From Batillaria attramentaria (lineage: Eukaryota; Mollusca; Gastropoda; Batillariidae), in the NCBI GenBank assembly GCA_018292915.2, contig JACVVK020000460.1, positions 478,935 through 542,934 on the forward strand: DNA of 64,000 nt, given 5' to 3'. The notes under the pieces were generated by a model. It worked only from the letters and a program-made list of their open reading frames with translations. It was not told the DNA's origin and did no database searches. Positions 33,477-45,383 of this stretch are shown here, in pieces. A program made the translations under genes and the position numbers. Every line of letters starts with the position of its first letter. Within the stretch, counting starts at the first letter, position 1.

Positions 33477-34052
33477 GTGTGTGTGTGTCTCTGTGTGTGT
33501 GTCTCTGTGTGTGTGTGAGAGAGAGAGATGCTGCTGCTGCTGATGATGATGATAAAACTCTATTTTTAAACGGTAAAAGTTTTCACAGAGAAATTTATCA
33601 ATTTACGAACTTGCAGTTGCTAAAATCTATGACTGTCTACTAAAATAAGGAGAGAGAGAGAGAGAGATGTTGATGATGATGCTGATGATAAAACTCTGTG
33701 TGTGTGGTTATGTGCCTTTTACTCTCAAGCAAGTATTGTTTTGCCACGTGGAACAACCTTTGACCTCTTAATCAACCTTTTCAGTACATATTTTTCTGTA
33801 TTTTACCAACTTAAATCAAAGCGGCGTTGCAAGAGTTACCTTTTTCTTTCTTTTTTAATTTCTATTTTTCACACCAGGTGTTTCAGATACTGCCATTGCA
33901 TTTATTAAGTTTATTTTATCATGAGTTTCCTTCTGCAGCTGCCTCACACTGCCAGTTAGTGTTCTTCTTATTTCGTCATGAATTTTTATTTCGCTCCTTC
34001 ATTTTAACTGACCTTAACAACTTTTAAACATGTACATGTAGCATAGTCATTA
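32831..34052. other. Spacer with microsatellite cluster
   Basis: Holds (GT)n/(GTCT)n at 33389-33517, followed by (GA)n and (CTG)n/(GAT)n at 33518-33553. A related (GA)n-GATGTTGATGATGATGCTGAT-AAAACTCT block recurs at 33650-33695. No gene is recognised. Confidence 0.6.
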
Positions 34053-34298
34053 GTGGCCCGTTCTCACAAAAGGGACCATAAGTCGAAAATTATCGATTTT
34101 GAGATATGCATATACTGCAATCTACTGGTTACGCAGTTTAATTCAATATAAGAATAAAAGCTGTACTACTAAAATTGAGATATCAGCAGTTGAAGTTGGC
34201 TACTCACAGGGCGGCCGTACGGACCCCCGGCACTCTTTTCGCCTGTAGCGGCGTTCGGCCTAGCGCGACTTACGGTCCCTTTTGTGAGAACGGGTCAC
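34053..34298. mobile_element. MITE with 33-bp TIRs (GTG(A/G)CCCGTTCTCACAAA)
   Basis: Left GTGGCCCGTTCTCACAAAAG and right inverse GTGACCCGTTCTCACAAAAG, both continuing GGACC(A/G)TAAGTCG. 246 bp, no coding. Confidence 0.85.
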
Positions 34299-34488
34299 AT
34301 GAAATGTATGTCACAAAAATGATAAACGTGATAATCAGCACAGTTTATATGAGTTATAAACACACAGTTATATATTTTGTTTTTAATCACTTACTAGTAA
34401 TTCATGTTTTGTAATGCGGTGTTTGTTTTTAACGCGAAAGAGGGTAGATCGGGACGTTTTTATGATAAATATTTTTGTGTTGTTGGTA

Positions 34489-34666
34489 CAGTCGAACCTG
34501 CCAAGGCGGTCACCTGTATAAGCCAAACCACTGTCTAACCTGGTCACCCCAGAGGATCCCCTGACATGCTAGCTGTTGACATGACACCCTGGATAACCCG
34601 GTCACCTGTCTAAGGTGGTCAGTTTGACCCAGTCCCTTGGGTGACCGCCTTACACAGGTTTGACTG
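34489..34666. mobile_element. 178-bp pogo-like MITE, TA target, copy 2
   Basis: Inverted, near-identical copy of 23398-23575, flanked by TA. Confidence 0.85.
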
Positions 34667-34693
34667 TAGCGTTTTTGTTTATGTGTGGACATA

Positions 34694-34781
34694 ATGTGTG
34701 ACCCTCCACCACGAAATGAGTCGTCTTGTAACATGAACAAATAGCACAAGAAGACTCATTCCAAGGTGGAGGGTCACATAT
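34694..34781. mobile_element. Small MITE, ends TGTGACCCTCCACC
   Basis: About 88 bp. Both ends read (A/T)TGTGACCCTCCACC inward, with a nested GAGTC..GACTC pair inside, so nearly the whole element can fold. The ends resemble those at 43962-44225. Confidence 0.7.
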
Positions 34782-35164
34782 GTTTGCTTTTAATTCAGAA
34801 CTACAATACAATGTCTAACTAGATAAGGATTTGACTTTGTGTTCTTTCATCAAAAAATGGCAGACCGCCATTTATGAGTGCCATTTGCAATACTTCACCT
34901 CATTTTGCTGACACAAGGCCAGTGTTACTTTGATGATTTGTTCCTTTGATTTGGTTCATTATACTTTTTTTATATTATTATTAATAAAATGCATGATGTA
35001 TTTTCTTTGCTCTGAGGTGGTGAAAGTGTTTTCTCGTTTTCTTCAGTTCATCAAACAAATAAAGACCAGTATCATTTTACAAATTTGATAACCAAGTTTG
35101 CTCTGTGTTTGTGTGTGTGTGCAGGTCTGTGTATTGGTGTCGCCGGGACATCAGTCAGTCATGG
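34782..35164. other. Spacer before the retrotransposon
   Basis: AT-rich, no feature except the 14-bp target duplication copy at 35151-35164. Confidence 0.5.
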
Positions 35165-38100
35165 TTTAGTTTAGTTAGTTAGTTTAGTCCTCTTTATTCC
35201 CTGGGGAACATAGGGCTGCAACCACACTCCGCCAGCGCACTCGGTTCTGGGACGCCCTCTTTAGTTCGGCCCACGTCGTTCCGGCGGCCTTGGCTTCAGC
35301 GTCCGTACTCCTCCGCCAGGTCTGCTTCGGTCGGCCCACTTTGCGCTTTCCCTGGGGGTTCCAATCAAGGGACTGCCTGGTGACATTTGATGTTGGCTTT
35401 CGCAAAGTGTGTCCGATCCATCCCCATTTCCTTTTCTTGATCTCCTGCTCGATGGGGACCTGTCTTGTTCGCTCCCAGAGGTCTTGGTTGGTGATCACCA
35501 GTGGGTATCTGATGTTGAGAATGTTGCGGAGGCATCTGTTGATGAAGGTTTGCAGCCTGTGGGAGCCTGTCTTGGTGGTGCGCCATGTCTCCGAGCCATA
35601 GAGTAGGACCGACTTCACATTTGAGTTGAAGATCCGGATCTTGTTTCGCAGGGATAGGGCTGTGGATCTCCAGATGGGGCGCAGAGTGCGAAAGGCATGT
35701 CTGGCTTTGTTGGTGCGGCTCTTGATGTCTTCGTCCGTTCCTCCATCCTTGCTGACAACGCTGCCGAGGTAGATGAACTTGTCCACCTCTTTGATGTCTT
35801 CCTGGTGCAGCTGGATGGGGTCGTGCTGTTTGTGGTTGACTCTCATGACTTCGGTCTTGCTGATGTTGATCTTGAGGCCGGTCTTCTCAGCTTCTTCGGC
35901 GACTCTGTTCAGCTTCTCCTGCGCATCTTGTTGCTTGTGGGAGAGGAGGGCGATGTCGTCCGCGAAATCCAGGTCCTCGAGCTGTTTGCTGAAGGTCCAC
36001 TGGATCCCTGTCCTCTTACCGTCGGTGGCTTGCCTCATGACCCAGTCAACCACCATCAGGAAGATTGTGGGTGAGAGGATGCAGCCTTGACGAACGCCGG
36101 TCCGTACTGTGAATGGTTCTGTCAGTTTCCCGTCGTGGATTACCTGGCAGGTGGCATCTTCGTACAGCTGTCGGATGATGTTGACAAACTTTGGTGGAAA
36201 ACCGTAGTGAGACATCAGCTTCCAGATGACCTCCCTGTCAACACTGTCGAACGCCTTCTGGAAGTCAACGAAGGTGCTGTACAGGGGGGTCTGCCACTCC
36301 AGGGACTGCTCGATGATGATCCTCATCGTGGCTATGTGATCAGTGCAGGATCGGTCGTTGCGGAATCCTGCCTGTTCCTCCCGGAGTGTCTTGTCCAGTG
36401 CGGTCTTCAGCCTCTCCAGGATGATCCTGGTGAGAACCTTCCCTGGTATGGACAGGAGCATGATGCCTCGCCAGTTGCTACAGGATGAGAGGTCCCCTTT
36501 CTTTGGCAGCTTTACCAGGTGTCCCTTCTTCCAGTCTTGTGGCACGCTCTCGCTCTCCCAGATCTTCCTCAGGAGCGGGTGCAGCATGTCGGTGGAGGTC
36601 TGGATGTCGGCCTTGAGGGCTTCGGGTGGTATGCCGTCGGGGCCTGCTGCTTTGCCAGACTTGAGGGACTTGATGGCTTTGATGATCTCGGTCTTGGTAG
36701 GGGGGTTGGTGCTGATGTCGAGTAGCTGGGCTGTCGGTGGTATGTCTGGTGGGACTGGTGGTGGAGGCCTGTTGAGCGTTTCCTTAAAGTGTTCAGCCCA
36801 CCTTGTCCTTTGGTCTTCCTCTTTGGTGGTGATTTGTCCGTTCTTGTCTTTGACTGGTCTGGTGGGGTTGTTATTTTTCCCAGAGAGTGTCCTTGTTATT
36901 TCGTAGAGCCGTTTCATGTTCCGTTGTCCTGCTGCTGTTTCTGCTTCTTCTGTGAGGTCGTTGATGAAGTTCCTCTTGTCGTTCCTTGCGCTCCTCTTGA
37001 CCTGCCGGTTGACGTCCCAGTATTGAGCCTGCAGGTCGCGCTTGTGGTCTTGGTCGTCAGTGTGGTTGATCAGGTCTTTCAGGCGTTTCCTCTCCGTGAT
37101 GAGGTCCCAGGTGTCAGATGTAAGCCACTCTTTGTGTTGTCTCGTCTTCTTTCCCAGCACTTCCCTGCATGTTGCTGTCCAGGTTTCTCGCAGGTCGTGC
37201 CAGTGCTCCTCGATTGTCTCTTCAGGTAGTGTGTCGAGAGCGCTGAATCTGTTCCTCAGCTCACATCTGAAGGCGTTGGTCTTGACGCTCTCCTTCAGAC
37301 TGTGCACGTTGTACTTGTGGGATGGTCTGTCCGCCTGGTCTCTGTAGGCCTTCAGCTTGATCTTGATCGCTGCAATGACGAGGTGATGGTCTGAGGCTGC
37401 ATCAGCTCCCCGCTTTGCTCGGACGTCCAGCAAGCTTCTTCGCCACTTCCTGCCGATGGTGATGTGGTCGATCTGGTTTACAGTTCTTCCGTCCGGTGAT
37501 GTCCAAGTGGTTTTGTGGATGGTCTTGTGGGGGAATATGGTGCCTCCGATGACCAGGTCGTTGGTGGTGCAGAATTCTGTGAAGAGCTCTCCGTTCTCGT
37601 TCTGTGTCCCTGTTCCGTGTTTGCCCATGATGAGTTCTCTGTCTGTGTTGTCGGTGCCCACTTTGGCGTTGAGGTCTCCCATGAGGATCTTCAGGTCTCT
37701 TCTCGGTGCTTTGTCGAGGACGGCTTGGAGCTGCTCGTAGAAGTTCTCCTTTTCTTCCTCATCCGCCATGTTGGTGGGAGCGTAGCACTGGAGGATGGTG
37801 ACTTTCCTGCCCTTCGAGTTGAATCTGGCGCTCAGGATCCTTGGTGACACTGGTTCCCAGGACAATAGTGCTTGTGTTGCTTCAGGTGTCATCAGCAACG
37901 CTACTCCGTGCATGTGTGGTTGGCCATCTTCGTGTCCGGAGTAGAGGATGGTGTCTCCGGAGGTGAGTCAAGTGCGTCCTGTTCCTGTCCATCTTGTCTC
38001 ACATAGGCCGAGCAGCTTCAGATTGTATCTATGCATTTCTTGACTCACTTGTGCTGTCTTTCCTGTTTCGTATAGGGTTCGGATGTTCCAGGTCCCTATC

Positions 38101-38452
38101 CTGGCTTTGGTCTTGGCCGTCAGAAGAGTAGTCGGCGCACTGGCTTCCCGAGGGCTTTCACCAGCTCGCGTCATGGGCTCTACTAGAGAGGACTCTTTCT
38201 GGACCAAGTTGCGTTGTAGATCTGTGGTTGTAGTTTCTGTAACAGGTTTTGTTTTTAAAGAGTTGGGTTGTTAGCCCTACTCAAACCCCCAACCTGGAGG
38301 ACCAGTGAGTACGCTTCGTCTGGCCTCTACCCTTCGACCTGTCCAGCATGGGTGGCCCTACCAGGAGACGAATCTCCCGCCGGCATAGCTCTCGGGGTCA
38401 TGGAGACACGCAAGCCCCATCTCCAACGGCAAGGATGCACTCATCGATGGGG
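35165..38452 (-). mobile_element. Full-length APE-type non-LTR retrotransposon
   Basis: 3.29 kb, flanked by the 14-bp duplication TCAGTCAGTCATGG at 35151-35164 and 38453-38466. On the minus strand: a ~200-bp 5' UTR, one ORF interrupted by a single TGA, a short 3' UTR with GGGAATAAAGAGGAC, and a CTAA/TAAAC-type simple tail. Complete ends and one clear defect suggest a fairly recent insertion. The clade (RTE-like or other) is not resolved. Truncated relatives are at 19328-19475 and 56790-57075. Confidence 0.93.
35184..38207 (-). pseudogene. Retrotransposon endonuclease / reverse transcriptase ORF, one in-frame stop
   Basis: Same-frame parts 38207-37968 and 37967-35184 are separated only by TGA at 37970-37968. 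The first part holds the apurinic-like endonuclease start (ARIGTWNIRTLYETGKT, GLCETRWTG). The second continues with YAPTN, MGDLNAKVG and SDHH (endonuclease), then RT motifs STFVDFQKAFDSVDR, RQGCILSPTIF and LDFADDIALL, and a C-terminal [10 protein letters not shown] / GRPKQTWRR region. About 1007 residues if the stop is ignored. No ATG is obvious at the 5' end of the frame; the first in-frame ATG encodes MTRAGESPRE. Long plus-strand frames across 35290-37850 are shadows of this ORF. Confidence 0.92.
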
Positions 38453-38466
38453 TCAGTCAGTCATGG

Positions 38467-39181
38467 ACCGATTACTTTCTTAGAAAGGCAGAAATATGTC
38501 TGATTATTTCTGCTTAACAATTGACAACATTCAGTACAAATGTCCTATACTTTTACTGTGAGCCATGATATTTCATCCAATCATTGTTCCCACGAATATG
38601 AAGCCCTGTGCGCTTGTGTGGTGACGGAACTATGATGAAAATCAAGAGGGCGTCTAACTTACCAAGTTTACAGGACATTACATTATGTGAGACTTGGAAT
38701 GTGTTTGTGGGGTACATTGTAGCAAAACAGCACTAATGGGAGTCCAACAATACTACTTTAACATGATACAAGCATGATACAAGGCAGTGCAGAAAAAGGA
38801 ATTGAAAGGGCCATGACTAGTGTTAGTAGCAAGGCCAAAATCTGTAATAAGGGGCAATAACTCTGCAAGTCTTACAGAAATGATCATTTATTTGGGTTAG
38901 TTCCCCAGTTAGGGATCATTGCTTGCAGTAATATGTTGTGAACATATTGCTCATCTGATCAGTCTTTTTTATGGTCCTTGAGTGCGACAAAAAGACTTTT
39001 AGTCTAATGTATTGCGTTCATTTGGATGGAATACCGCTTTTAAATTAAAGTAATTAAATTTTAGTAACTTGTCTTCAGTGAAAATTAAAAGTCCCTACCG
39101 GAAGTAAGAATTCTGTCGTCGTGCACGAAACAGCTGTTTTTCTGAGTTTTGCAAGAGTGTTTTGGGCTCCATTTCCGAACG
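38467..39181. other. Spacer and presumed ODR4 promoter/5' UTR
   Basis: AT-rich, becoming more mixed within ~120 bp of the ODR4 ATG (39182). No TATA box or repeat was identified. Confidence 0.4.
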
Positions 39182-42100
39182 ATGGGGCGCTCAGTGTATG
39201 CTGACGAGTCGACGGAAGCGTATATACAGGATCTGATCAAAAGAAAGCAGTGGTACGTCGGACTTATCCTGGGACAGGTTGGTAAATTGTCTACTTTTCG
39301 TATGCCGGCTGGTAACATTCTTCGTGAGTTCTAGTTCAAGACGTTTTAATTTTGACGCATCCACAGGGAGTGAAATAACAGCAGCTAAAGACCACTTTGG
39401 TAATCTTGAAGAATAGCGTACGAAATTCTGGGCGCTATTTGCACGCACTTTTTCGGGTGCTTTCGGTTCTGCTCGATGCAAAGAGACGTAAGACACCCTC
39501 ACCTGCTCACTTTGACCTCTCCTTCCCCACATGTGGGTGAAAATAATTTATTTCATTTCACAAGTAGGGATATGCATGCAAATCCAATGCGCCATTTTGG
39601 TTGCTGATCACATGGGCACGTCAGAAATTCGTATACTATTCTTCAAGATTACCGACAACTTTTACTTACTCTTTGTATACAGTAAGAGCAAACAGCATTC
39701 ACCATGCTCCATTCTTACTCTTATTTCTAACAGCTCACAACGCAGAAGGACTTTGTACTGAGGATAGCCCGCACACCAGACCCAGCAGAGGATGAGGTGT
39801 GTGAGGAGTCGCAGATTGAGGGAGGGGAGAATGGTGCACAACCCAAGAAAAGATCCAAACCCGCTCGGCCTAAGTCACTGGACGCTGCAGATGAGCAGTG
39901 GGTCGCTACACATGCCAAACAGGTTTGACAATGTTTCCAGATTAACCAGTTTCATTTGCAACCCCTGTGTTATACGCAGGTTTGCATGTTTCCAGATCAG
40001 CTGATTTCATTTACACCCATTCCACCACCCTCAGATATGCAGACACAAAATCTGAAAACCCACCTCTTCACTGCCCCTAACCAATAGCTGTTGCCACATC
40101 ATCATCTTGCTGGTCGTGTGTGTGTGTGTGCCGGGGGCAGCGGAGACCGTGTGTGATGCTGCACATTATGTGTTTGTAGTTAAATGTATGTGTGAAGGAA
40201 TGTTGCGTGTGTTTCTGTTTCTGTGTGAGTGACTGCATGTTGACTGTTAATTTAAGGCACCCTGAGCTCCTGTGGGAGGGAGGGCGTCCCTTAAATACCC
40301 ATTATTATTATTATTATTAAATAAATAATGAAATAAGAATATAAAACATTATCCTCAAAACACAACAACAGCATCAAATGCTCCGGTTGTGCTGGTATTG
40401 TAATAGGGGCTAAAGCTACCTTTTTATGCTCACAGATAATTTTGAGCTGTTTTCGTGGTGTTAGTCACTCCGCTTAGACACCTGGACAGTAACAGCGTCT
40501 GTAGTATAATGCTGGCATTGAGCCAACAGAAGCGTGCTCAGAGATGTGGCCGGCACACTGAGCGCCTTAGCTGTGTAACAACAACCACAGAATTTGAATG
40601 TTCAGCTAGCTGCTTGCGCAGAGCGTAAACAACATTGTTTCACATTAAGAGCCGTACTGATGATGTCTAATCATCAAGATAGAGTATTTTGAGGGTACAG
40701 GCTTATTCACAAGCAATACATAAGCTGACTTAGCCCATGATATAAAAATATATCCCTGGGAAAGTATGCTGGTGACATAGAGATGGCATTTCTTCTGCAG
40801 GTGACACGGATGCTGCCTGGAGGGCTGGATGTCATAGGACTGTTTGTGGTGGCACCCGCCCAGATGCTGAAGGACTCGCAGGCAAAACTACGTCAGGTCA
40901 GTTGGGAATCTACAGTCACCCCCAGATTCTGTCGGTAGTGGTTAAAAAAGTAGTTTATCCATTCAAAGGTTCGCTGCTTGCTATGGTATGGTATGTTGGA
41001 TGTTGCCTATGTATATATATCCATCTCTTCTGAAATGCTCATGGCACCGCAGGGCTGGAAGACAAAGCAGTGAAAGCCTGCTGCCGCTAAGCGCTACGTT
41101 ATGTGCAAACCTCCACCCTGCTATTCACTCTGGTGTGTACGGCAGTATTTCTGTTTTCCACGACACCGGCCACAGCCTACTTTTCTTTGTAAGATGGACG
41201 TGGGGTTTTTAGCGTGCACACTTGTTTCTTACATGTGCTTGTGTACACTAGAATGGGACAGGCACTGTGAACAAGTCTGCGTGTGATTTTGACTCGATTT
41301 GGAAAGGAAAAATTCATCCAAATTCCTGCCCACCACGGATTCGAACCGGACGGCTGAAGATCCGAGGTCAGATACCTAAACCTTGCAAAGAAAATGGGAG
41401 CAGTTTTGGTATCTGAAGCTAGATAGACCAGACAATCAGTTAACTGTGACAGCAGAAGTGTCAGTTCACTAACATACTTGTTGGATGCACTATCTGTTGA
41501 ACCATTGCTTAGCTTTTCATGTCTTTTTGCCTCGCTTAATTTCTTCCTCCTTCTGTCTTTTTTAGGTTTTTTCCTACTGTTTTTATTGTTTCACTTATAG
41601 TCCAGTCATTTTAACCCTGATCTTGCTGAATTCACCTGTGTAGTGCCGAAAAAGCTATAGAGGTAGTCTGGAATATTCTGAACGTTCTCAGCATCGCCAG
41701 GATAAAGAGAATAATTATAATCATAATTGCTGTGTACTATGTAGGTGCTTTACCCAATTTCTCTAATTTACTCGAAGGACCACGAACTGAACCCCACACG
41801 CACGCTCAGGTGAACCACACACATTCTCTCACACATCAGACATGAACACATTGCGAAGGGTCAGCTTTGCAGTTTAAGTTTCAGAATTCAGCAATAGAAT
41901 TGCATTTATTTTTATTTTGCAGAATACTAGCAGTATTACCAGTTTGTTTGTTTGTGTGTTTATTTTATCCTACAGAGTCATCACTGACTTGAATTTCACT
42001 GGTGTGTCCATTTTCAGATGATGTTTGCTGTACAGAAAGCTGTCACCAAGAACATGCCCGTATTTCCGGCAGACAGTATCGTGGACCGTATCCTTCTTCA

Positions 42101-43534
42101 GGTTGATTCGATATCCAGCAAGTTAGTGTTCACACAAATTCTTTTTAATCAAAATCACAGAATGATGGTTCGATCTTTTATGATGAGCATGAAAACCACT
42201 TTAAAACTAAGAGGCATTTGCAGTTAGCACTGTATGGTATGTGCTTTGTGATCGTTACTTTTTACTGTTTTGAAAATAATCTTAGCTTATATTGTATACT
42301 AAACTCAGACATACGCATTGAAGTAAAGAAAATCGCTTTTAATCTCTGCGTCATCTTGCTTAACATAATTTACAAGCGACTGATCCGGGTATGTGCGATG
42401 TTTTGCATTGATCTGTCTCTTTTCTTTTGCTTTTTTTTCAGAATTTTATGCAGCTCACTTGATGTTTCAAATGCAAAGGTAAACAACATAAGTCATGCAT
42501 TTTGTGTCTGGTCAGGTTGGGCTTGTTTTGATACACCCACGCACACACTTTCACACGTGCGCGCGTGCACACACACACACACACTCTCACACTCACACTC
42601 GGATGCATTCTTGTTACCATCAGACTGGGGAACGTGTAGTCATTTGGTACTTTTCAGCCAAATTTCCTATCCTTTCAGCCAAACCAAATCAAAGTTTCAG
42701 CCCAAGAAATAGGAAGGGGAAAAAGGTTGCACACACAGTAAGGTATCATGACATATGTATTGCCATATGGGACAGTCTAACATCATTTTTAAACACTTGC
42801 ATGTCAGTACCAAGGCAGTATATTACTTTCAGGTGCCAGGATATAATATTAAAAGCTACAATTTTTTTCCTGAAGTGAGGTGTTGCCCCCGTGGTCCCCA
42901 GGGCTGAGCTTTAGCGGGCGCCCGAGGCACCTAAAAATCACGTCGGGCTCCCTCGGATCACAGTTTCAATCACCCGGCTGGCACCATGATATTTCCAGGC
43001 CCGATCGGTAGATTCCGCTTACTGACACACCTGCACTGGACTGGTAATATGCGGCAATACACACGTATGCCGTCGCTGAACCCGCTGACCACCTCAGCGT
43101 CCAGAGCTCTCATTTCACCATCGCGCAGACTGGTCTAAAAATAGCGCAGATACAGCAAAATTTCTCATCAAAGAGTCGGGCTCCTTGAAAAATTGTCGGG
43201 CTCCCTCAGCTTCCCTGGTTGGCAGCCCGACTGGCTCCTTAGTCGGGCTTGCTAAATCTCAGCCCTGGGTCTCCAAACAGGGTGCTGCCTCAGCAACCCG
43301 GCCTAGGTTTCAGTCTTTTTTTTTTTTTTTTCCTCTGCAGTTACGTAGCCTGTATCATCAGGGATGACAACAGTCCCGCCGTTCTCCGCCGTTCCGCTGT
43401 CTTTTAAAAAAATCTCCGCTGTTCTAAAAAAATCTCCGCGGAAAAAAATCGATTGTCAATTTTTTCGGCGTGACTTGCATTCCGATTTCGAGGGCCAATT
43501 CAGTTTCAGGACTGCTGCGGTAAGCTGCCTTGCC

Positions 43535-43589
<55 letters not shown>

Positions 43590-45343
43590 CCCGCTTGTCA
43601 ATTTTTTCTGGCTTTCCTTCTACGCAAGCCGGCCCCAGACCCCCGGGAAAATCTCCTCTGCTTTCTTAAAAGTTGTTGTCATCCCTGATCATTATTGTTA
43701 TTATCATTATAGCATTATTTGCGTTGCTTTATTGCTGTGTTATTGTTTGTCTACTGGCACAGAGCACACTCCGTCCAGCCGAGTGGCGATACACAGGATG
43801 TCCCACCAAGTGGCTTCGCCTGGAAACCGCAGTCGCTGTGGACGTTTCGTTCCCCTTGCCTCAGGAATCTCGGCAACAGACATTACTTAAAAAGATGCAG
43901 GTGAGTTTCTGGTGGGATCTGTCTCTCTGCTCTTGTGAGTTTTATTCTTCGCAGTGGAGGAATATATGTGACCTTCCATGAGAAAACCTGGTTTAAGTGC
44001 AAAAATTTCAATTTTTTGTTTTTGGAGCCGTCTTGAAGAAACAGCCTTGCTCTTTACAGTGCCAAAAAATTCCTTTTCAGACAACATAATTTAAGGGCAA
44101 AACTCCTGATTTTGGCAAAATCCCAATATCGACCAGATAGCACCCGCTGACCTTTGTTAGCCTCTAGCTCGGAACAGCAGCGTGCGTCTTACGCCGGGTT
44201 TTCTCGTGGACGGTCACATATATATATACAGCCCTGAAATTCTGATTTTTTCCCACACTAGCCCTTGGCTAGTGACTCCAAATTTTACTAGCCAAACTAG
44301 GAAACTTACTAGCCAAACTTCAAAGTTAAAAAAGTTGCAAGTCAACAACAACAACAACAAAAATTGGACCAGGAGGTGTCTCTGCCTCCAGTGCATTTGA
44401 AGTTAACGGCTTGTTTGCTTTCGATCTGGTGTGCTTCATGGATATGAGTCAAACCATTCGCCAAATTCAGACTCAGAAATAGCCAAGGGAACTTGTTCTT
44501 CGGGTGGATATTACTAGATGACAACATATAGTATCATGCCATCTGGTAATATCTGTAGGAGAAAGATATCGGTGGTCTAGTGGTTAAGAGACTTGTCACC
44601 AATGCGAGAGGTCAGGGGTTCGAGTCCCACTCGAGGCAAACAATTTTTCCCTCTTGTATGTGGCACTGTTCATTCGGGCCGATCGTCAGGGGTTCTCTCC
44701 GGGTACTCCGGCTTCCTCCCCCTCTGCTTTGGAAATGTTCAGCCCACCAAATTTGAAAAATAAATACAATTCTAAATTCCGAAATTTAAATAGCTGAGCT
44801 GACCCTTTGCACAACGTGATTGTAATATGTTTATGTCCAGTGTGTGAGAGAATGCGTGTGATTCACGTGAGCGTGCGTGTTGGGTTTAGTTCGCGGCGCT
44901 TTGAGCCGATTCATGAAATTGGGTAAAGCGCCAATACAATACTCATCATTATTATTATATTTTACTGAAAAAAAAAAATTTCTACTGCTTTTGTCTCAGG
45001 CTCATCACTGACGGTTCCTTTTTTTTTTTTTCAGAATGCCATTGCTCCGTTCTGTAAGGATATCTGGAAAAGTGTTGCGCTGATAGACGGGGAAATGCGC
45101 AACCCTAGTGATTTACTCGCCGCGTTCCCAGACAGCAAGAAGGGAAAGGGAAGAGAGCGGGAGAGCCCCACACAGGAGAGATTCAGTGTAGACTTTCTTT
45201 TGTCCTTGGTAAGTCAGCGAAACTATAGTGTATAGTAATATGTAGTGGACTTGACAAGCAATGCGGTGTTCATGTAATACCTATATGTGTTGTCCTAAGC
45301 TGGGGCTGGAAGCAGTGTAGGGCTTTTCTTTCAGCATAATCGG

Positions 45344-45383
<40 letters not shown>

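Noticed and set aside
35290..37847. Long plus-strand frames (up to 187 codons)
   Set aside because: Shadows of the minus-strand retrotransposon ORF, which has clear endonuclease and RT motifs.
43332..43358. An ODR4 exon starting after cctctgcag (TTACGTAGCC)
   Set aside because: The true continuation KILCSSLDVSNAK is at 42442-42478 and matches human ODR4; this acceptor leads straight into a MITE.
44226..44500. A CAGCCCTGAAATTC-starting MITE
   Set aside because: Only one end resembles a CAGGG-type terminus; no inverted partner or duplication found.
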